Shown: positions 9,075 through 18,551, counted from the stretch's first letter. The stretch: 64,000 bases of DNA from Halomonas sp. ML-15 (GCF_014779595.1 NZ_JACXZT010000018.1:91723-155722), one strand, 5' to 3'. The notes: generated by a model not told the origin, from the letters alone. Translations and numbers: made by a program.

Positions 9075-10769
9075 TTGAATAGCGAGCTCTATCAATTCTC
9101 GACCCTGACCGTCGTCCTGCTGCTGCTGGCCTTTTACGGCGGTACCTACCTGCTGACCCTGAGTATTCGCAAGAAGAAGGAAGACGCCGACGCCTTCATG
9201 GTATCCAACCACCGCGTGGGCTTCGGCATGGGGGCGGCCAGCATGACCGCCACCTGGATCTGGGCCGCCTCCTTCTACGCCGCAGCCACTTCCGGCTACA
9301 CCTACGGCGTCTCCGGCCCCATCCACTACGGCCTGTGGGGCGCACTGATGATCCTGTTCATCTACCCCTTCGGTCGACGTTTCAGGGCGCTCGCGCCCAA
9401 TGCCCACACCCTGGGTGAGCTGATCCACGCCCGTCACGGCTCCTCCAGCCAGTTGATCCTGGCGCTTTCCAACGTGCTGGGCAGCGTGATCAGCCTGATG
9501 GTCAACTTCACCGCCGCCGGTGCCCTGGTCGCGGTACTCTCGCCACTCTCCTTCCAGGCCGGGGTGATCATCGCTGGCGCCGGGGTGCTGTTCTACACCC
9601 TGTGGTCGGGTTTCCGCGCCTCGGTGCTGACTGACTTTGCCCAGTTGGTGGCGCTGATGGCGATTGCCATCGTGATCATTCCCGCGGTGTTCTTCGCCAT
9701 GGGTGGCCCCAGCGAGCTGGTCGCCGGCATGGGCAACCTGACCGCCGAGCAGACCAACTTCTTCTCCATGGATGCCATCCTCAACCAGGGCGCGCCCTTC
9801 TTCGTCGCCGTGCTGGCCTATGCCATCGGCAACCAGACCATCTCCCAGCGCTTGTTCGCGGTCAACGAAGCGCATATCAAGCCGACCTTCCTGACCGCTA
9901 CCGTCGGCTACGGCGCCATCGTCATCGGCCTGGGCATGATCGGCCTGATGGCGCTGACGCTGGGCGTGCAGCCGATCGATGGCAACATGAACAACCTGAT
10001 CCCGCAGATGGTCTCCAGCTACCTGCCGCCGCTGTTCATCGGCCTGTTCTTCATACTGGTCATCGGCTCGCTCTCCTCCACCGCCGACTCCGACCTCTCG
10101 GCGCTATCGGCGATCATGATGGCGGACGTGTATGGCAAGAACCTCGCCCGCGGCAAGGCCGACCCCCGGCGCATGCTGCTGGTGGGCCGACTGACCATGA
10201 TCGTCGCCACCGTGGTGGGCATCATATTTGCCAGTTTCTCGCTGGATATTCTGGTCATGCTGGTCTTCGTCGGCGCGCTGTGGGGGGCCATCGTCTTCCC
10301 GGTGATCGCCAGCTGCTTCTGGAACCGAGTCACCAACCAGGCCTTCACCACCTCGGTGCTGGTGGCCATGGTGCTGTTCTGCGCGGCGCGTTTTGAGCTG
10401 CTACCGCTGACCGGCGGCAGTGGCCTGTTCTTCGAACTGCTGGCCAGCGTCGGCGGCGGGGTGATCATCGGCCTGATGGTATTCGGCTTCCTCGGCCGCA
10501 CCGCGGGCTTTATCGCCGCCGCCATCGCCCTGGTGGCGATGCTGATCTTCGCCACCGGCTTCCTGCGCGACTACACCGTGCTGCTGGCCTCGTTGACCGC
10601 CTACGGTGCCAGCACCGTGGTCTGCGTGGTAATGAGCCTGATCAGCCGCCAGCCGGACTTCGACTTCGCCACCATTGGCGAGCGGGTCGGCGACTACGAC
10701 GCCACCGAACCCAGCGAGTCGTACGGCGAGACGGTGCCAGGCGCCGCCAAGCTGGCGCCTCAGCGCTGA
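9075..10769 (+). CDS. SSS-family sodium:solute symporter
   Basis: This 564-residue membrane transporter has SSS landmarks: an early SMTATWIWAASFYAA segment, the GFRASVLTDFAQLVAL signature region and IGSLSSTADSDLSALSAI. The gene starts with TTG at 9075 (MNSELYQF) with GAGG about 10 bases upstream; the next ATG would delete the first membrane helix. The closest known relatives may be DUR3/urea-type or carboxylate symporters, but the substrate cannot be assigned. It is followed after 71 bases by a 42-residue membrane protein with a strong ribosome site, an arrangement seen for several sodium symporters that have a small accessory subunit. Confidence 0.9.
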   Translation: MNSELYQFSTLTVVLLLLAFYGGTYLLTLSIRKKKEDADAFMVSNHRVGFGMGAASMTATWIWAASFYAAATSGYTYGVSGPIHYGLWGALMILFIYPFGRRFRALAPNAHTLGELIHARHGSSSQLILALSNVLGSVISLMVNFTAAGALVAVLSPLSFQAGVIIAGAGVLFYTLWSGFRASVLTDFAQLVALMAIAIVIIPAVFFAMGGPSELVAGMGNLTAEQTNFFSMDAILNQGAPFFVAVLAYAIGNQTISQRLFAVNEAHIKPTFLTATVGYGAIVIGLGMIGLMALTLGVQPIDGNMNNLIPQMVSSYLPPLFIGLFFILVIGSLSSTADSDLSALSAIMMADVYGKNLARGKADPRRMLLVGRLTMIVATVVGIIFASFSLDILVMLVFVGALWGAIVFPVIASCFWNRVTNQAFTTSVLVAMVLFCAARFELLPLTGGSGLFFELLASVGGGVIIGLMVFGFLGRTAGFIAAAIALVAMLIFATGFLRDYTVLLASLTAYGASTVVCVVMSLISRQPDFDFATIGERVGDYDATEPSESYGETVPGAAKLAPQR

Positions 10770-10840
10770 GCCCTGGCACCTCGACCATGACACGGCGGTG
10801 CCGGTCGGTACCGCCACAAGTGACAGAAGGAGATAATGAG

Positions 10841-10969
10841 ATGACCGCACTCTATGGCTTCTACGTATTGATCTGGCCCGCCCTGACCCTGGCGGTACTG
10901 GTCGTGATCTGCCGCGCGGTACTGCGCGACCACCGCAAGGCGAAAGAGGAAAGACGCGAGCTGGTGTGA
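10841..10969 (+). CDS. Small single-helix membrane protein, putative transporter small subunit
   Basis: This 42-residue protein begins MTALYGFYVLIWPALTLAVL. One membrane helix spans about residues 5-27 and is followed by a charged tail (RDHRKAKEERRE). The start is supported by AAGGAG and an ATG 8 bases later. It sits directly behind the SSS symporter and before a strong terminator-like palindrome, so the two form an operon. Databases describe such proteins only as putative transporter small subunits; a stabilising or regulatory role for the symporter is inferred. Confidence 0.8.
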   Translation: MTALYGFYVLIWPALTLAVLVVICRAVLRDHRKAKEERRELV

Positions 10970-10982
10970 ACACTATCGCGTG

Positions 10983-11020
10983 AACCACAACGGGCCCTGC
11001 TAGCAGGGCCCGTTGTGGTT
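10983..11020. terminator. Perfect 38-base palindrome between convergent genes
   Basis: Two exact 19-base arms meet without a loop: AACCACAACGGGCCCTGCT and its reverse complement. It lies between the small symporter subunit (plus) and dctM (minus) and is well placed as a bidirectional terminator. T-runs are short (GGTTTC on the plus strand). Confidence 0.75.
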
Positions 11021-11063
11021 TCAGGGGCTGGGGTTTCAGGGGCAGGAGTTCAGAGGCAAGAGA

Positions 11064-12329
11064 TCAGCGCCCGATCAGGCCGGTGGTCAGCCACGGCTGC
11101 CAGGCCAGCAGCACCAGGGTGGCGAGGGTGGCAAGCAGGAATGGAATCAGCGCGCGGAAGATATGCAGCGTCGAGGCGCCGGTCATCGACGAGGCGATGA
11201 ACAGTCCCGCCCCCACCGGTGGGGTGAGCAGGCCAAGCACCAGGGTCAGACATACCACCACGCCGAACTGGTAGGGGCTGATGTCGAACTGCTGAGTTGC
11301 AATGGGCAGCAGGATCGGCACCACCAGGATCAGTGCGGCGATGCCGTCGATGACCATGCCCACCAACAGCAGCGAACCGATCACCAGCAGCAGGAACAGG
11401 AAAGGGTCGGTGGTCAGCGCCGAGATGGCTGCCGCCGCCATCTGCGGCAGGCGTTCGTAGGTCACCACCCAACCGAACACGCCGGCGGCGGCAATCAGCA
11501 TGATCACCAGTCCGGCGTTGACTGCAGTGCGGGTCAGCACCCGCGGCAGCTGGCCGAGGGTGAGCTCACCGTAGAGCAACCGACCCAGCAGCAGCGCCAC
11601 CAGCGAGGCCAGCGCCGCCGACTCGGTGGGCGTGGCCACCCCGAGCAGAATCCCGCCGATGATGATCAACGGAATCGACAGCGCCGGCACGCCCATGATC
11701 AGCGCCCGACGCGCCTCGGCACGGGTCGGCCAGTTGCCCTTGGGGTACTGCTGGCGCAACCCGACCACGGCAATCGCCAGGAAGAAGCTGAAGCCCAGCA
11801 GCAATCCGGGCAGGATGCCGGCGATAAACATCTCGGCGATCGGCACCTGGGCGATCACCCCGAACAGCACGAACAGCATCGATGGCGGAATGATCGGCGA
11901 CAGCAGGCCGCCAGCGGCGGTGATCGCCGCGCTGTAGGACTTGTCGTAGCCCTCACGCTCCATGGCCGGCACCATCGCCCGGGACATGATCGCGATCTGC
12001 GAGGCCGCCGAGCCGATGATCGCCGCCATCATCATGTTGGCGACCAGATTGATATAGGCCAGGCCACCCCGGAAGCCGCCCACCAGCAGACGCGCCAGGT
12101 CGATCAGGCGGCGGGTCACGCCACCTTCGTTCATCAGCTCGCCGGCCAGCATGAACAGCGGGATGGCGAGCAGCCCGTAGCTCTCGATGGCACCGAACAG
12201 CTGCTGCGGATAGGACTCGAACAGCACCGTATTGCCCGAGGCGGCGATATACCACACCGCGGTGAGCGCCAGCACCAGGGCAATGGGCACCGCGGCGAGC
12301 AGCAGGATGGCAAACACCGCCACCGTCAT
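11064..12329 (-). CDS. dctM: TRAP transporter large permease (DctM)
   Basis: This 421-residue integral membrane protein, with around 12 hydrophobic segments, is the sodium-coupled transport channel of a tripartite ATP-independent periplasmic transporter. Characteristic stretches are LAIPLFMLAGELMNEGG near residue 50 and SPIIPPSMLFVLFGV near residue 145. Its ATG overlaps the dctQ stop (ATGA). Together with the upstream dctQ and dctP it forms a complete transporter operon, read toward the 11 kb palindrome. Confidence 0.95.
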   Translation of the reverse strand: MTVAVFAILLLAAVPIALVLALTAVWYIAASGNTVLFESYPQQLFGAIESYGLLAIPLFMLAGELMNEGGVTRRLIDLARLLVGGFRGGLAYINLVANMMMAAIIGSAASQIAIMSRAMVPAMEREGYDKSYSAAITAAGGLLSPIIPPSMLFVLFGVIAQVPIAEMFIAGILPGLLLGFSFFLAIAVVGLRQQYPKGNWPTRAEARRALIMGVPALSIPLIIIGGILLGVATPTESAALASLVALLLGRLLYGELTLGQLPRVLTRTAVNAGLVIMLIAAAGVFGWVVTYERLPQMAAAAISALTTDPFLFLLLVIGSLLLVGMVIDGIAALILVVPILLPIATQQFDISPYQFGVVVCLTLVLGLLTPPVGAGLFIASSMTGASTLHIFRALIPFLLATLATLVLLAWQPWLTTGLIGR

Positions 12330-12892
12330 GGGCTGGGCTCCTCTGCCGGGGCGCCCAGCTCACGCAGCGCCTGCCACAGGTTGGTAACGCCGTGCAGCGT
12401 CAGCGACACGGCGAACAGCGGCATGATCAACCACACCCAGAACTTCCTGATGCCCAGGGTCGAGGTGTTTTCGGCGTAGATGAAGTTGAAGGTCTGGCCC
12501 TGGAAGGCCTGGATATCGAAACCTGCCCGCCACAGCGCCAGCGGCTGATACCAGCGCCAGCACAGCCACAGCATGAGCAGCGCAAAGGTCAACACCGTGA
12601 GGTCGACGAACAGCGACAGCCAGCGCCGCGGGCGGCCCGGCAGCGCATCGCTGAGCAGCGTCACGGCGATCCCCTGGCGGCGTTTGAGCACCGCCGAGGC
12701 GATCAGGAAGGTCATCCAGATCATCGCATAGATGGCCAGCTCGCTGATCCAGTAGAGCGGGCTACCCGCAGCACGAAAGGCGATATTGATCAGGATCAGC
12801 AGAGTCACCGAGGCGGCCAGCGCCGCCGCGGCGATCTCTTCGAGCCTGGCCAGACCCTGGGAGAGGCGTGACAGCATGGCGCGTTCGTTCAC
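12326..12892 (-). CDS. dctQ: TRAP transporter small permease (DctQ)
   Basis: This 188-residue four-helix membrane subunit bridges to DctM. Helices are visible around residues 17-38, 51-72, 93-112 and 145-165, and the tryptophan-rich WISELAIYAMIWMTFLIAS segment is typical of the family. The start is GTG at 12892, overlapping the dctP stop as GTGA, and is preferred because of this coupling. It lies between the binding-protein gene and the large permease gene as is usual for TRAP operons. Confidence 0.9.
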   Translation of the reverse strand: MNERAMLSRLSQGLARLEEIAAAALAASVTLLILINIAFRAAGSPLYWISELAIYAMIWMTFLIASAVLKRRQGIAVTLLSDALPGRPRRWLSLFVDLTVLTFALLMLWLCWRWYQPLALWRAGFDIQAFQGQTFNFIYAENTSTLGIRKFWVWLIMPLFAVSLTLHGVTNLWQALRELGAPAEEPSP

Positions 12893-13875
12893 TCCTCGCG
12901 CAGGCGATCGGCTTCCTCACGCAGCGCCTCGAGGGACGGCGCCTTGTCGGCCCAGATGCCCTCCCACTCAGCGATAGCGTCGCTGAAGAACTCGGCGTCG
13001 GCCTCGACGATATTGAGGTCGAGCTCGCGGATCTCCTGCTCCTGCTCGGCATCCTGCTGCTGGAAGCCGGTGATCACGTTGTCGAGGTGCTCGGCCATGG
13101 TGCTGCGGATCAGTTCCTGATCGTCCTCATCCAGCTCATTCCAGACCCGCCCCGAGACCACACCCACCATTGGGAACATCATATGGTTGGAGATCAGCAG
13201 GTTATCGGCCTGCTCGTGGAATTTGAGGATCAGGATCGAATCGAAGTCCATGTCGATGGCATCGACCTGGCCGTTGGCCAGCGCATCGTAGACCTCGAGC
13301 AGCGGCAGCGGCGCCGGGGCCGCCCCGGTGGCGGTGTAGAAGTCGCGGATCGGATCGAACGGGGTTATCCGCAGGCGCTGGCCGCGCATGTCGTCGACGC
13401 TCTCGATGGGCGAGCGCGACAGCACCTGGCGCATGCCCACCATGCCGTAGCCCATGCCGACCAGGCCAACACCGCTGGGCAGCTGATCGAGCAGCGCATT
13501 GGCGGCATCGGACTGCAGCAGACGCGCGGCGTGATCGACATCGTCGACCAGGTAGGGCGCGTAGAGCGCGCCGAAGTCCGGCACCCGGTTGGAGATCTCG
13601 GCAATGGTCAAAAAGGCCATATCCAGCGCGCCGGTCTGCAGCTGCTGGACCATCTGCGCTTCGTTGCCCAGCTGCTGGGCCGGATAGACGCTGACGCTGT
13701 GCTCGCCGTCGGAGCGCTCGGCAAGCGTCTCGGCGAAGGACTCGGCCTCTTGGGACCACATATGCTGGGGCGGCGTGATCAGCCCCAGCCGAAAGTCCCG
13801 CGCCTGGGCGGAGAGCGAAGCAGCAGCAAAGGTGGTGGCCGCAACGGCCAGTGTCAGCGTCTTGAGGGGGCGCAT
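12889..13875 (-). CDS. dctP: TRAP transporter periplasmic binding protein (DctP)
   Basis: This 328-residue periplasmic solute-binding protein has a signal peptide (MRPLKTLTLAVAATTFAAA..., cleavage after SAQA near residue 24). The DctP fold is recognised from SVYPAQQLGNEAQMVQQLQ, GALDMAFLTIAEIS and MRGQRLRITPFDPIRDF, which contains the conserved arginine that pairs with a ligand carboxylate. The ligand is probably an organic acid. The start at 13875 has GAGG upstream; the in-frame extension to 13947 lacks a leader-like sequence. It is first in the dctPQM operon. Confidence 0.93.
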   Translation of the reverse strand: MRPLKTLTLAVAATTFAAASLSAQARDFRLGLITPPQHMWSQEAESFAETLAERSDGEHSVSVYPAQQLGNEAQMVQQLQTGALDMAFLTIAEISNRVPDFGALYAPYLVDDVDHAARLLQSDAANALLDQLPSGVGLVGMGYGMVGMRQVLSRSPIESVDDMRGQRLRITPFDPIRDFYTATGAAPAPLPLLEVYDALANGQVDAIDMDFDSILILKFHEQADNLLISNHMMFPMVGVVSGRVWNELDEDDQELIRSTMAEHLDNVITGFQQQDAEQEQEIRELDLNIVEADAEFFSDAIAEWEGIWADKAPSLEALREEADRLREE

Positions 13876-14001
13876 GGAAGCCTCGTCATTATCGGAATAG
13901 TAGCAACCCGACAAGGTTACCTCAGCGCCTGCGTTGATGGCACCCACCGCTCGCCGCCAGCCTCGCTGAGGCGAAAGTCGGTGAGCGCCATTTGCAGCGG
14001 C

Positions 14002-14487
14002 TTAGAATAGCAGCGAGGGGGGAAGCGTGACGCCGATCATCTGGATGAACAGTACCCATACCACCGCCGCTACCAGCACTGGCACGAGCAGGATGCTCTT
14101 GATCCGCGCGCCGGGCGCCAGCACGGCAATCAGCACGGCATTGTAGAGGTAGGTCGAGACGATCAAGCCCAGGTTGAGCACCATCCAGAAATAGATCACC
14201 GCACCGCCCAGCATCAGCCCCGAGGCCAGGCCGAGCGCCACCAGATCCTGCGCCGGCCCTTCAGGCGTCCCCTTGCCCTGGCGCTCACGCCTGAACTCCA
14301 GGCCCAGCATGGCCAGCACCCAGATCCCCGAGGCGATCAGGAAGTAGTAGGCCGTCTGCGGCATGATGTAGGACGGCACCAGCGGCGCCACCCGCCAGTT
14401 GCCGTACTGGATATGCAGCAGACCCGCCACCCCGAGCGACAGCATCACGGCCACCGACAGCAGCTCTCTCACCATTGTGCGGTTCAT
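14002..14487 (-). CDS. tctB: Tripartite tricarboxylate transporter small subunit (TctB)
   Basis: This 161-residue membrane protein has four or five hydrophobic segments and belongs to the TctB family, the small permease of TTT transporters. Its ATG at 14487 overlaps the tctA stop (ATGA), which fixes the start. It is last in a tctC-tctA-tctB operon. The C-terminus (TLPPSLLF) and the total length are normal for the family. The substrate, probably a di- or tricarboxylate or another organic acid, is not evident. Confidence 0.9.
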   Translation of the reverse strand: MNRTMVRELLSVAVMLSLGVAGLLHIQYGNWRVAPLVPSYIMPQTAYYFLIASGIWVLAMLGLEFRRERQGKGTPEGPAQDLVALGLASGLMLGGAVIYFWMVLNLGLIVSTYLYNAVLIAVLAPGARIKSILLVPVLVAAVVWVLFIQMIGVTLPPSLLF

Positions 14488-15998
14488 TTCTTGGCCCTCA
14501 ACGCAAAGGTGAATAGCAGGATCAGCGCGACCGCCGCCACATAGAAACCGATGGCAATCGGGCTCTTGACCAGCACCCACCAGTCACCGCCGCCCATGAT
14601 CATTGACTGACGCAGGGCACGCTCGGCGCCCGGGCCGATGATGAAGCCCAACACCAGCGGCGCCAGCGGGAACTTGAGCAGACGCAGCGTCACCCCCAGC
14701 AACCCGGCGAACAGCAGCACCCAGACATCCACCACCGAGTTGTTGGCGGCGTAGGTCCCGACGATGGCCAGAATGAACACCGTCGGTATCAGATACCCCG
14801 GCTGGATCATGGCGATCCGCGAGTAGTAGGGCAGCAGCACCTTGCCCAGTACCAGGTTGACCAGGTTGGCGAAGATCAGCGTGAAGAAGAGTGCGTAGAT
14901 GATCTCGGTATTGTCGTTGAGCAGGCTCGGCCCCGGGGTCATCCCCATCAGGATGAAGGCCGCACCGAACAGCGCCGCCGTGGCACTACCGGGAATCCCG
15001 AACGCGAACAGCGGAATAAAGGTCGAGCCGGCGGTGGCACTGTTGCCCGACTCGGCGCTGGCAATGCCCTCCAGCGAGCCCTTGCCGAACTCCTCCGGCG
15101 TCTTCGAGAAGCGCTGCGCCAGGCCGTAGCTCATAAAGGCTGCCAGCGACTGCCCTGCACCGGGCAGCGCCCCGATAAAGGTGCCCACCGCCGCGCCGAT
15201 ATAGGTGGCCTTGAGGGTGGACTTGAACTCCTTCCACGACAGCTGATCCTTGCGGATATCGTAGCCCTGCAGCAGGCTGGCCTGCTCGGCCACATCGTCC
15301 ATCAGGTTGTCGACCTTGCGCCGCCACAACTTGGCGCCCTGCACCACCACTTCGGAGATCGCGAAGATCCCGATCAGCACCGGGATCAGGCTCAAGCCCC
15401 CCGACAGCCCCGGCATGCCAAAGGTCATGCGTGCCGCGCCGGTGATCGGGTCGCGTCCGATCATCGCCAGCAGGATGCCGATGGCCGCCACGGCGAGTCC
15501 CTTGGCCACCATGCCCTGACTAAGCGCCGCGATCAGCATCAGCGAGAAGGCGTAGAGGGCGAAGAATTCGATAGGCCCGAAACTCAGCGCCACCGCGGCC
15601 AGCGGCACGGCGATAAAGATCAGCACCAGGTCACTGGTGGTATCGCCGATCACCGAGGAGTAGAGCGCGGTATGCAGCGCCTTGCTCGGTTTGCCCTTGA
15701 GCTTGGCCTGGTAGCCGTCGATGCTGGTGGCCGCCGCACCTGGCGTACCGGGCACTCCGAACGAGATGGCGGCAATCGAGCCACCAAATAGCCCGCCTTT
15801 ATATATCCCCACCAGCAGGCCCATGGCCATGGCCGGTTCCAGAAAGAACACGAAGGGCAGTAGCAGGGCAATGGCCATATCGCCCGACAGGCCAGGAATC
15901 GCGCCTAGGGTGATGCCCAGCAGCACCCCCAGCATCACGTACATCAACACATAGGGATGGAAGGCCAGCGCACTGGCCTCAATGACAAGATCTAGCAT
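14484..15998 (-). CDS. tctA: Tripartite tricarboxylate transporter permease (TctA)
   Basis: This 504-residue polytopic permease of the TTT family contains family signatures near residue 30 (GAIPGLSGDMAIALLLPF), GVPGTPGAAATSIDGY near residue 83, and the internally repeated GALPGAGQSLAAFMSYG near residue 275. Two homologous halves are evident from these repeated glycine/proline motifs. It is separated from tctC by a hairpin that could reduce read-through, and it overlaps tctB. Confidence 0.95.
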   Translation of the reverse strand: MLDLVIEASALAFHPYVLMYVMLGVLLGITLGAIPGLSGDMAIALLLPFVFFLEPAMAMGLLVGIYKGGLFGGSIAAISFGVPGTPGAAATSIDGYQAKLKGKPSKALHTALYSSVIGDTTSDLVLIFIAVPLAAVALSFGPIEFFALYAFSLMLIAALSQGMVAKGLAVAAIGILLAMIGRDPITGAARMTFGMPGLSGGLSLIPVLIGIFAISEVVVQGAKLWRRKVDNLMDDVAEQASLLQGYDIRKDQLSWKEFKSTLKATYIGAAVGTFIGALPGAGQSLAAFMSYGLAQRFSKTPEEFGKGSLEGIASAESGNSATAGSTFIPLFAFGIPGSATAALFGAAFILMGMTPGPSLLNDNTEIIYALFFTLIFANLVNLVLGKVLLPYYSRIAMIQPGYLIPTVFILAIVGTYAANNSVVDVWVLLFAGLLGVTLRLLKFPLAPLVLGFIIGPGAERALRQSMIMGGGDWWVLVKSPIAIGFYVAAVALILLFTFALRAKK

Positions 15999-16040
15999 CG
16001 GTGCTCTCCGAGGAGCCAGGAAGGATCACGCAAACAGAGA

Positions 16041-16059
16041 AAGCCGGCAGCGCCGGCTT
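16041..16059 (-). terminator. Attenuating hairpin between tctC and tctA
   Basis: An 8-base stem, AAGCCGGC and GCCGGCTT, with a 3-base loop is followed on the minus strand by TCTC. It lies between the binding-protein and permease genes. Partial termination here would give more periplasmic binding protein than permease. Confidence 0.6.
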
Positions 16060-16075
16060 CCTCTGCGCCCAGCGG

Positions 16076-17062
16076 TCAGTCTTGCTCGATGGCGGCGAGC
16101 ACTTCCTGAACCCGCACGGTGGTGTCGCGGTAGATCTGCTGCGCGCTCTCGCGGCCCTGAACATCGTTCAGCCCGGCGGAGGCCTGGCTGGACATGGTTT
16201 GAGCGGTCTCGGTCTCGAGGCCCTGCATGATGCAGTCCGAGAGCGCCTGCTGGATCTCATCGGAAACATTCGAGTAGGTGTAGACCAGCAGCGGCGCCTC
16301 GAAGGAGACGTCATAGCCGGCTTCCTGGAAGGTCGGCACGTCGGGCAGCACGTCGGAACGCTCATCGGCAAATACACCGATGGCCGTGACTTCGCCTTCC
16401 TCGACGTTGGAGACGATGGATGGCGGCAGCGTCATGCCCAGGTGAGCGTGCCCGCCGAGGATCATGGTGCGCGTCTCGCCGCCACCGGTGGTCGGCAGGT
16501 GCACGTTCTGGATGCCGGTTTCCATCTCCAGCAGCACCAGCGGCAGGTGCACCAGGCTAAGCGGATCGGCGTGGCCGAAGATCAGCGTATTGGGCTCCGC
16601 TTCCGCCAGTTCGATCCAATCCTCGATGCTCTGGATGGGATGGTCGGCCTTGACGTAGACGGTGGGTTTCCAGTCGGTGAGATGGACGATCGGCGCCCAG
16701 TCCTCTACCTCCCAGTCGGTGTCTTCGGTAAGCGTCTGGGTAATGGTCGCGGAGTAGTCCGCCATCAGGATGGTGTGACCGTTGGGCTCGGCATCGGCAA
16801 CGAACTGCAGCCCCTCCATGCCACCCGCACCCGGCATGCTGACGACATCGATACGCGTACCACAATATTCGGCCGCATTGGCGGCAATAATACGCGCGGT
16901 AATGTCGGTACTTCCCCCTGCACCATAGGGCATCACAATACGGATTGGATCACTTCCCAGCAGTGACTCTGCGTCTGACGCTGCAGCAGACGAAGCCATC
17001 ATGGCGGTGGAGATCATGGCGGCGCTGATCGCCACGCTGATTTTCGACATTTTGGGCGTCAT
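16076..17062 (-). CDS. tctC: Tripartite tricarboxylate transporter substrate-binding protein (TctC/Bug family)
   Basis: This 328-residue periplasmic binding protein has a signal peptide (MTPKMSKISVAISAAMISTA, cleavage after SSAAA near residue 30). The Bug-family glycine-rich ligand loop IRIVMPYGAGGSTDITARI follows, along with VVSMPGAGGMEG. The start at 17062 is preferred because GAGGAA lies upstream; ATGs at 17086 and 17101 have none. No tctDE-type two-component regulator is adjacent. The upstream 370 bases are comparatively AT-rich and probably contain its promoter. Confidence 0.93.
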   Translation of the reverse strand: MTPKMSKISVAISAAMISTAMMASSAAASDAESLLGSDPIRIVMPYGAGGSTDITARIIAANAAEYCGTRIDVVSMPGAGGMEGLQFVADAEPNGHTILMADYSATITQTLTEDTDWEVEDWAPIVHLTDWKPTVYVKADHPIQSIEDWIELAEAEPNTLIFGHADPLSLVHLPLVLLEMETGIQNVHLPTTGGGETRTMILGGHAHLGMTLPPSIVSNVEEGEVTAIGVFADERSDVLPDVPTFQEAGYDVSFEAPLLVYTYSNVSDEIQQALSDCIMQGLETETAQTMSSQASAGLNDVQGRESAQQIYRDTTVRVQEVLAAIEQD

Positions 17063-17436
17063 TATGAGTTCCTCAGTATCTTTCATGTTCTTGTTAAGCA
17101 AGGAGATAACAACTATCTAACGCGACAGTTAGCCTTCCTTTCCAGGAGCAGTTACCGGCCGATTGACGAGCCGATCAGCAAGCATTTTCATGATTATCTT
17201 TGCCTGCTAAAGGTATGCCGCTTAACTGTATCGCCAATGGCTTTCAGCTCCTTTTAAGAGCCTAATAGGCTCACTCACATGACACTTGCCGATTCCCCGG
17301 AAATCTTTGTCAATTACCCGGCGATAAGCCCGCAAGCATAGGATTTTTACTAATAAAGATGTCTTGAACATCATCAGCTAGCCTGGCCATCTCGCGCTAC
17401 ACTGGCGCAAACGGTTTCCCTTCGCTGGAGTCCCTG
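17063..17436. other. Divergent intergenic region between tctC and alkA
   Basis: It is AT-rich compared with its surroundings and contains no recognisable gene. It should hold promoters for both divergent genes. I could not pick a convincing -35/-10 pair or operator by eye. Confidence 0.4.
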
Positions 17437-18267
17437 ATGCAGGATGACGCTACTTGCCACGCCAACGCCCCTGCCACGCCACACAGCCTCGAACTCGCTT
17501 ACCGGCCGCCCTATGCCTGGCAGACACTGCACGACTTCTATGCCAAGCGCGCCATCCACGGTCTGGAGTGGGTCGATAACGACCGCTACGGCCGCACCAT
17601 CCACTGGGGCCAGGCACGCGGCCGCTTCACCGCCGTGCACCGCCCGGCGCGCAACGGCTTCGAGGTCCACCTGCAGTTAGACGCCCCACAACGGCTCGAC
17701 CCGGTAGTGGGCAATATTCGCCGGCTGCTCGACCTCGACGCCGACACCGCGCTGATCGAGTCGCACTTGAGCAAGATGCTACCCGGGCTGGCACTGGTGA
17801 AAGGGCTGCGCTTGCCCGGTATCTGGTCGCCGTTCGAGGCCGGAGTGCGGGCGATCCTCGGCCAGCAAGTGTCGGTGGCCGCCGCCCGCCGCCTGGTCAC
17901 CACGCTAGTCGGCGAGCTGGGCGACGCCGAGGCCGATGGCCAGCGCCATTTCCCCACCGCCGAGCAGATCGCGGCAAGCGACTTGGCCTTCCTCGGCATG
18001 CCTGATGCCCGGCGCCAGACGCTGCGCCGCTTCGCCGCCTGGCATGCCAGCGATGAGGCAGACGACGATCCCCGCGCCTGGACCACGCTCAAGGGCATCG
18101 GCCCGTGGAGCGCCGACTACGCCGCTCTGCGTGGCACCTCGCATCCGGATATCTGGCTAGGCGGCGACCTGGGCATCCGCAAGGCGCTGCCGGCGCTGCA
18201 AGACGTAGACCCTCGGCGTGCCACCCCCTGGCGCAGCTACCTCACCTTTCAACTCTGGAGCCGCTGA
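17437..18267 (+). CDS. alkA: AlkA-type DNA-3-methyladenine glycosylase II
   Basis: This protein removes alkylated bases from DNA by hydrolysing the glycosidic bond. The 276-residue product has an AlkA N-terminal domain (residues 15-110) and an HhH-GPD domain. The domain shows FEAGVRAILGQQVSVAAAR, the hairpin LKGIGPWSADYAAL and the catalytic aspartate in IWLGGDLGIRKAL. The ATG at 17437 has GGAG upstream. It is a single gene with normal family length; no ada gene is adjacent, although an ogt gene lies at 36.2 kb. Confidence 0.92.
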   Translation: MQDDATCHANAPATPHSLELAYRPPYAWQTLHDFYAKRAIHGLEWVDNDRYGRTIHWGQARGRFTAVHRPARNGFEVHLQLDAPQRLDPVVGNIRRLLDLDADTALIESHLSKMLPGLALVKGLRLPGIWSPFEAGVRAILGQQVSVAAARRLVTTLVGELGDAEADGQRHFPTAEQIAASDLAFLGMPDARRQTLRRFAAWHASDEADDDPRAWTTLKGIGPWSADYAALRGTSHPDIWLGGDLGIRKALPALQDVDPRRATPWRSYLTFQLWSR

Positions 18268-18551
18268 TCCAGCATAGGAACTGGCAATCACGATCATCCA
18301 TTAACTTCATCAGACATGGCGATATATCCCACCCAGAACCGCATAGCGTCAAAATTAGCAGGATCGAGCAATCTTTCGCGATAAATACGCCTACTGGTAG
18401 CGTCCCTCCCCTCCTATCATCTCTCTCACGGTCGTAACGGCCGACATGCCACCAGCCGGGGCATCCATCGCGACAACATCCATCAAGGCGACGCGAAGGA
18501 GCACATCACCCCGGCAAGGCGGATATGTCATTCAATGAGAGGATTACTGCC

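Noticed and set aside
11013..12479. A 488-codon plus-strand frame opposite dctM/dctQ
   Set aside because: Gln/His/Arg-rich shadow of two well-identified membrane-protein genes.
18297..18440. AT-richer stretch between alkA and the small exported protein, considered as a small RNA gene
   Set aside because: No hairpin with a T-run and no clear promoter were visible.
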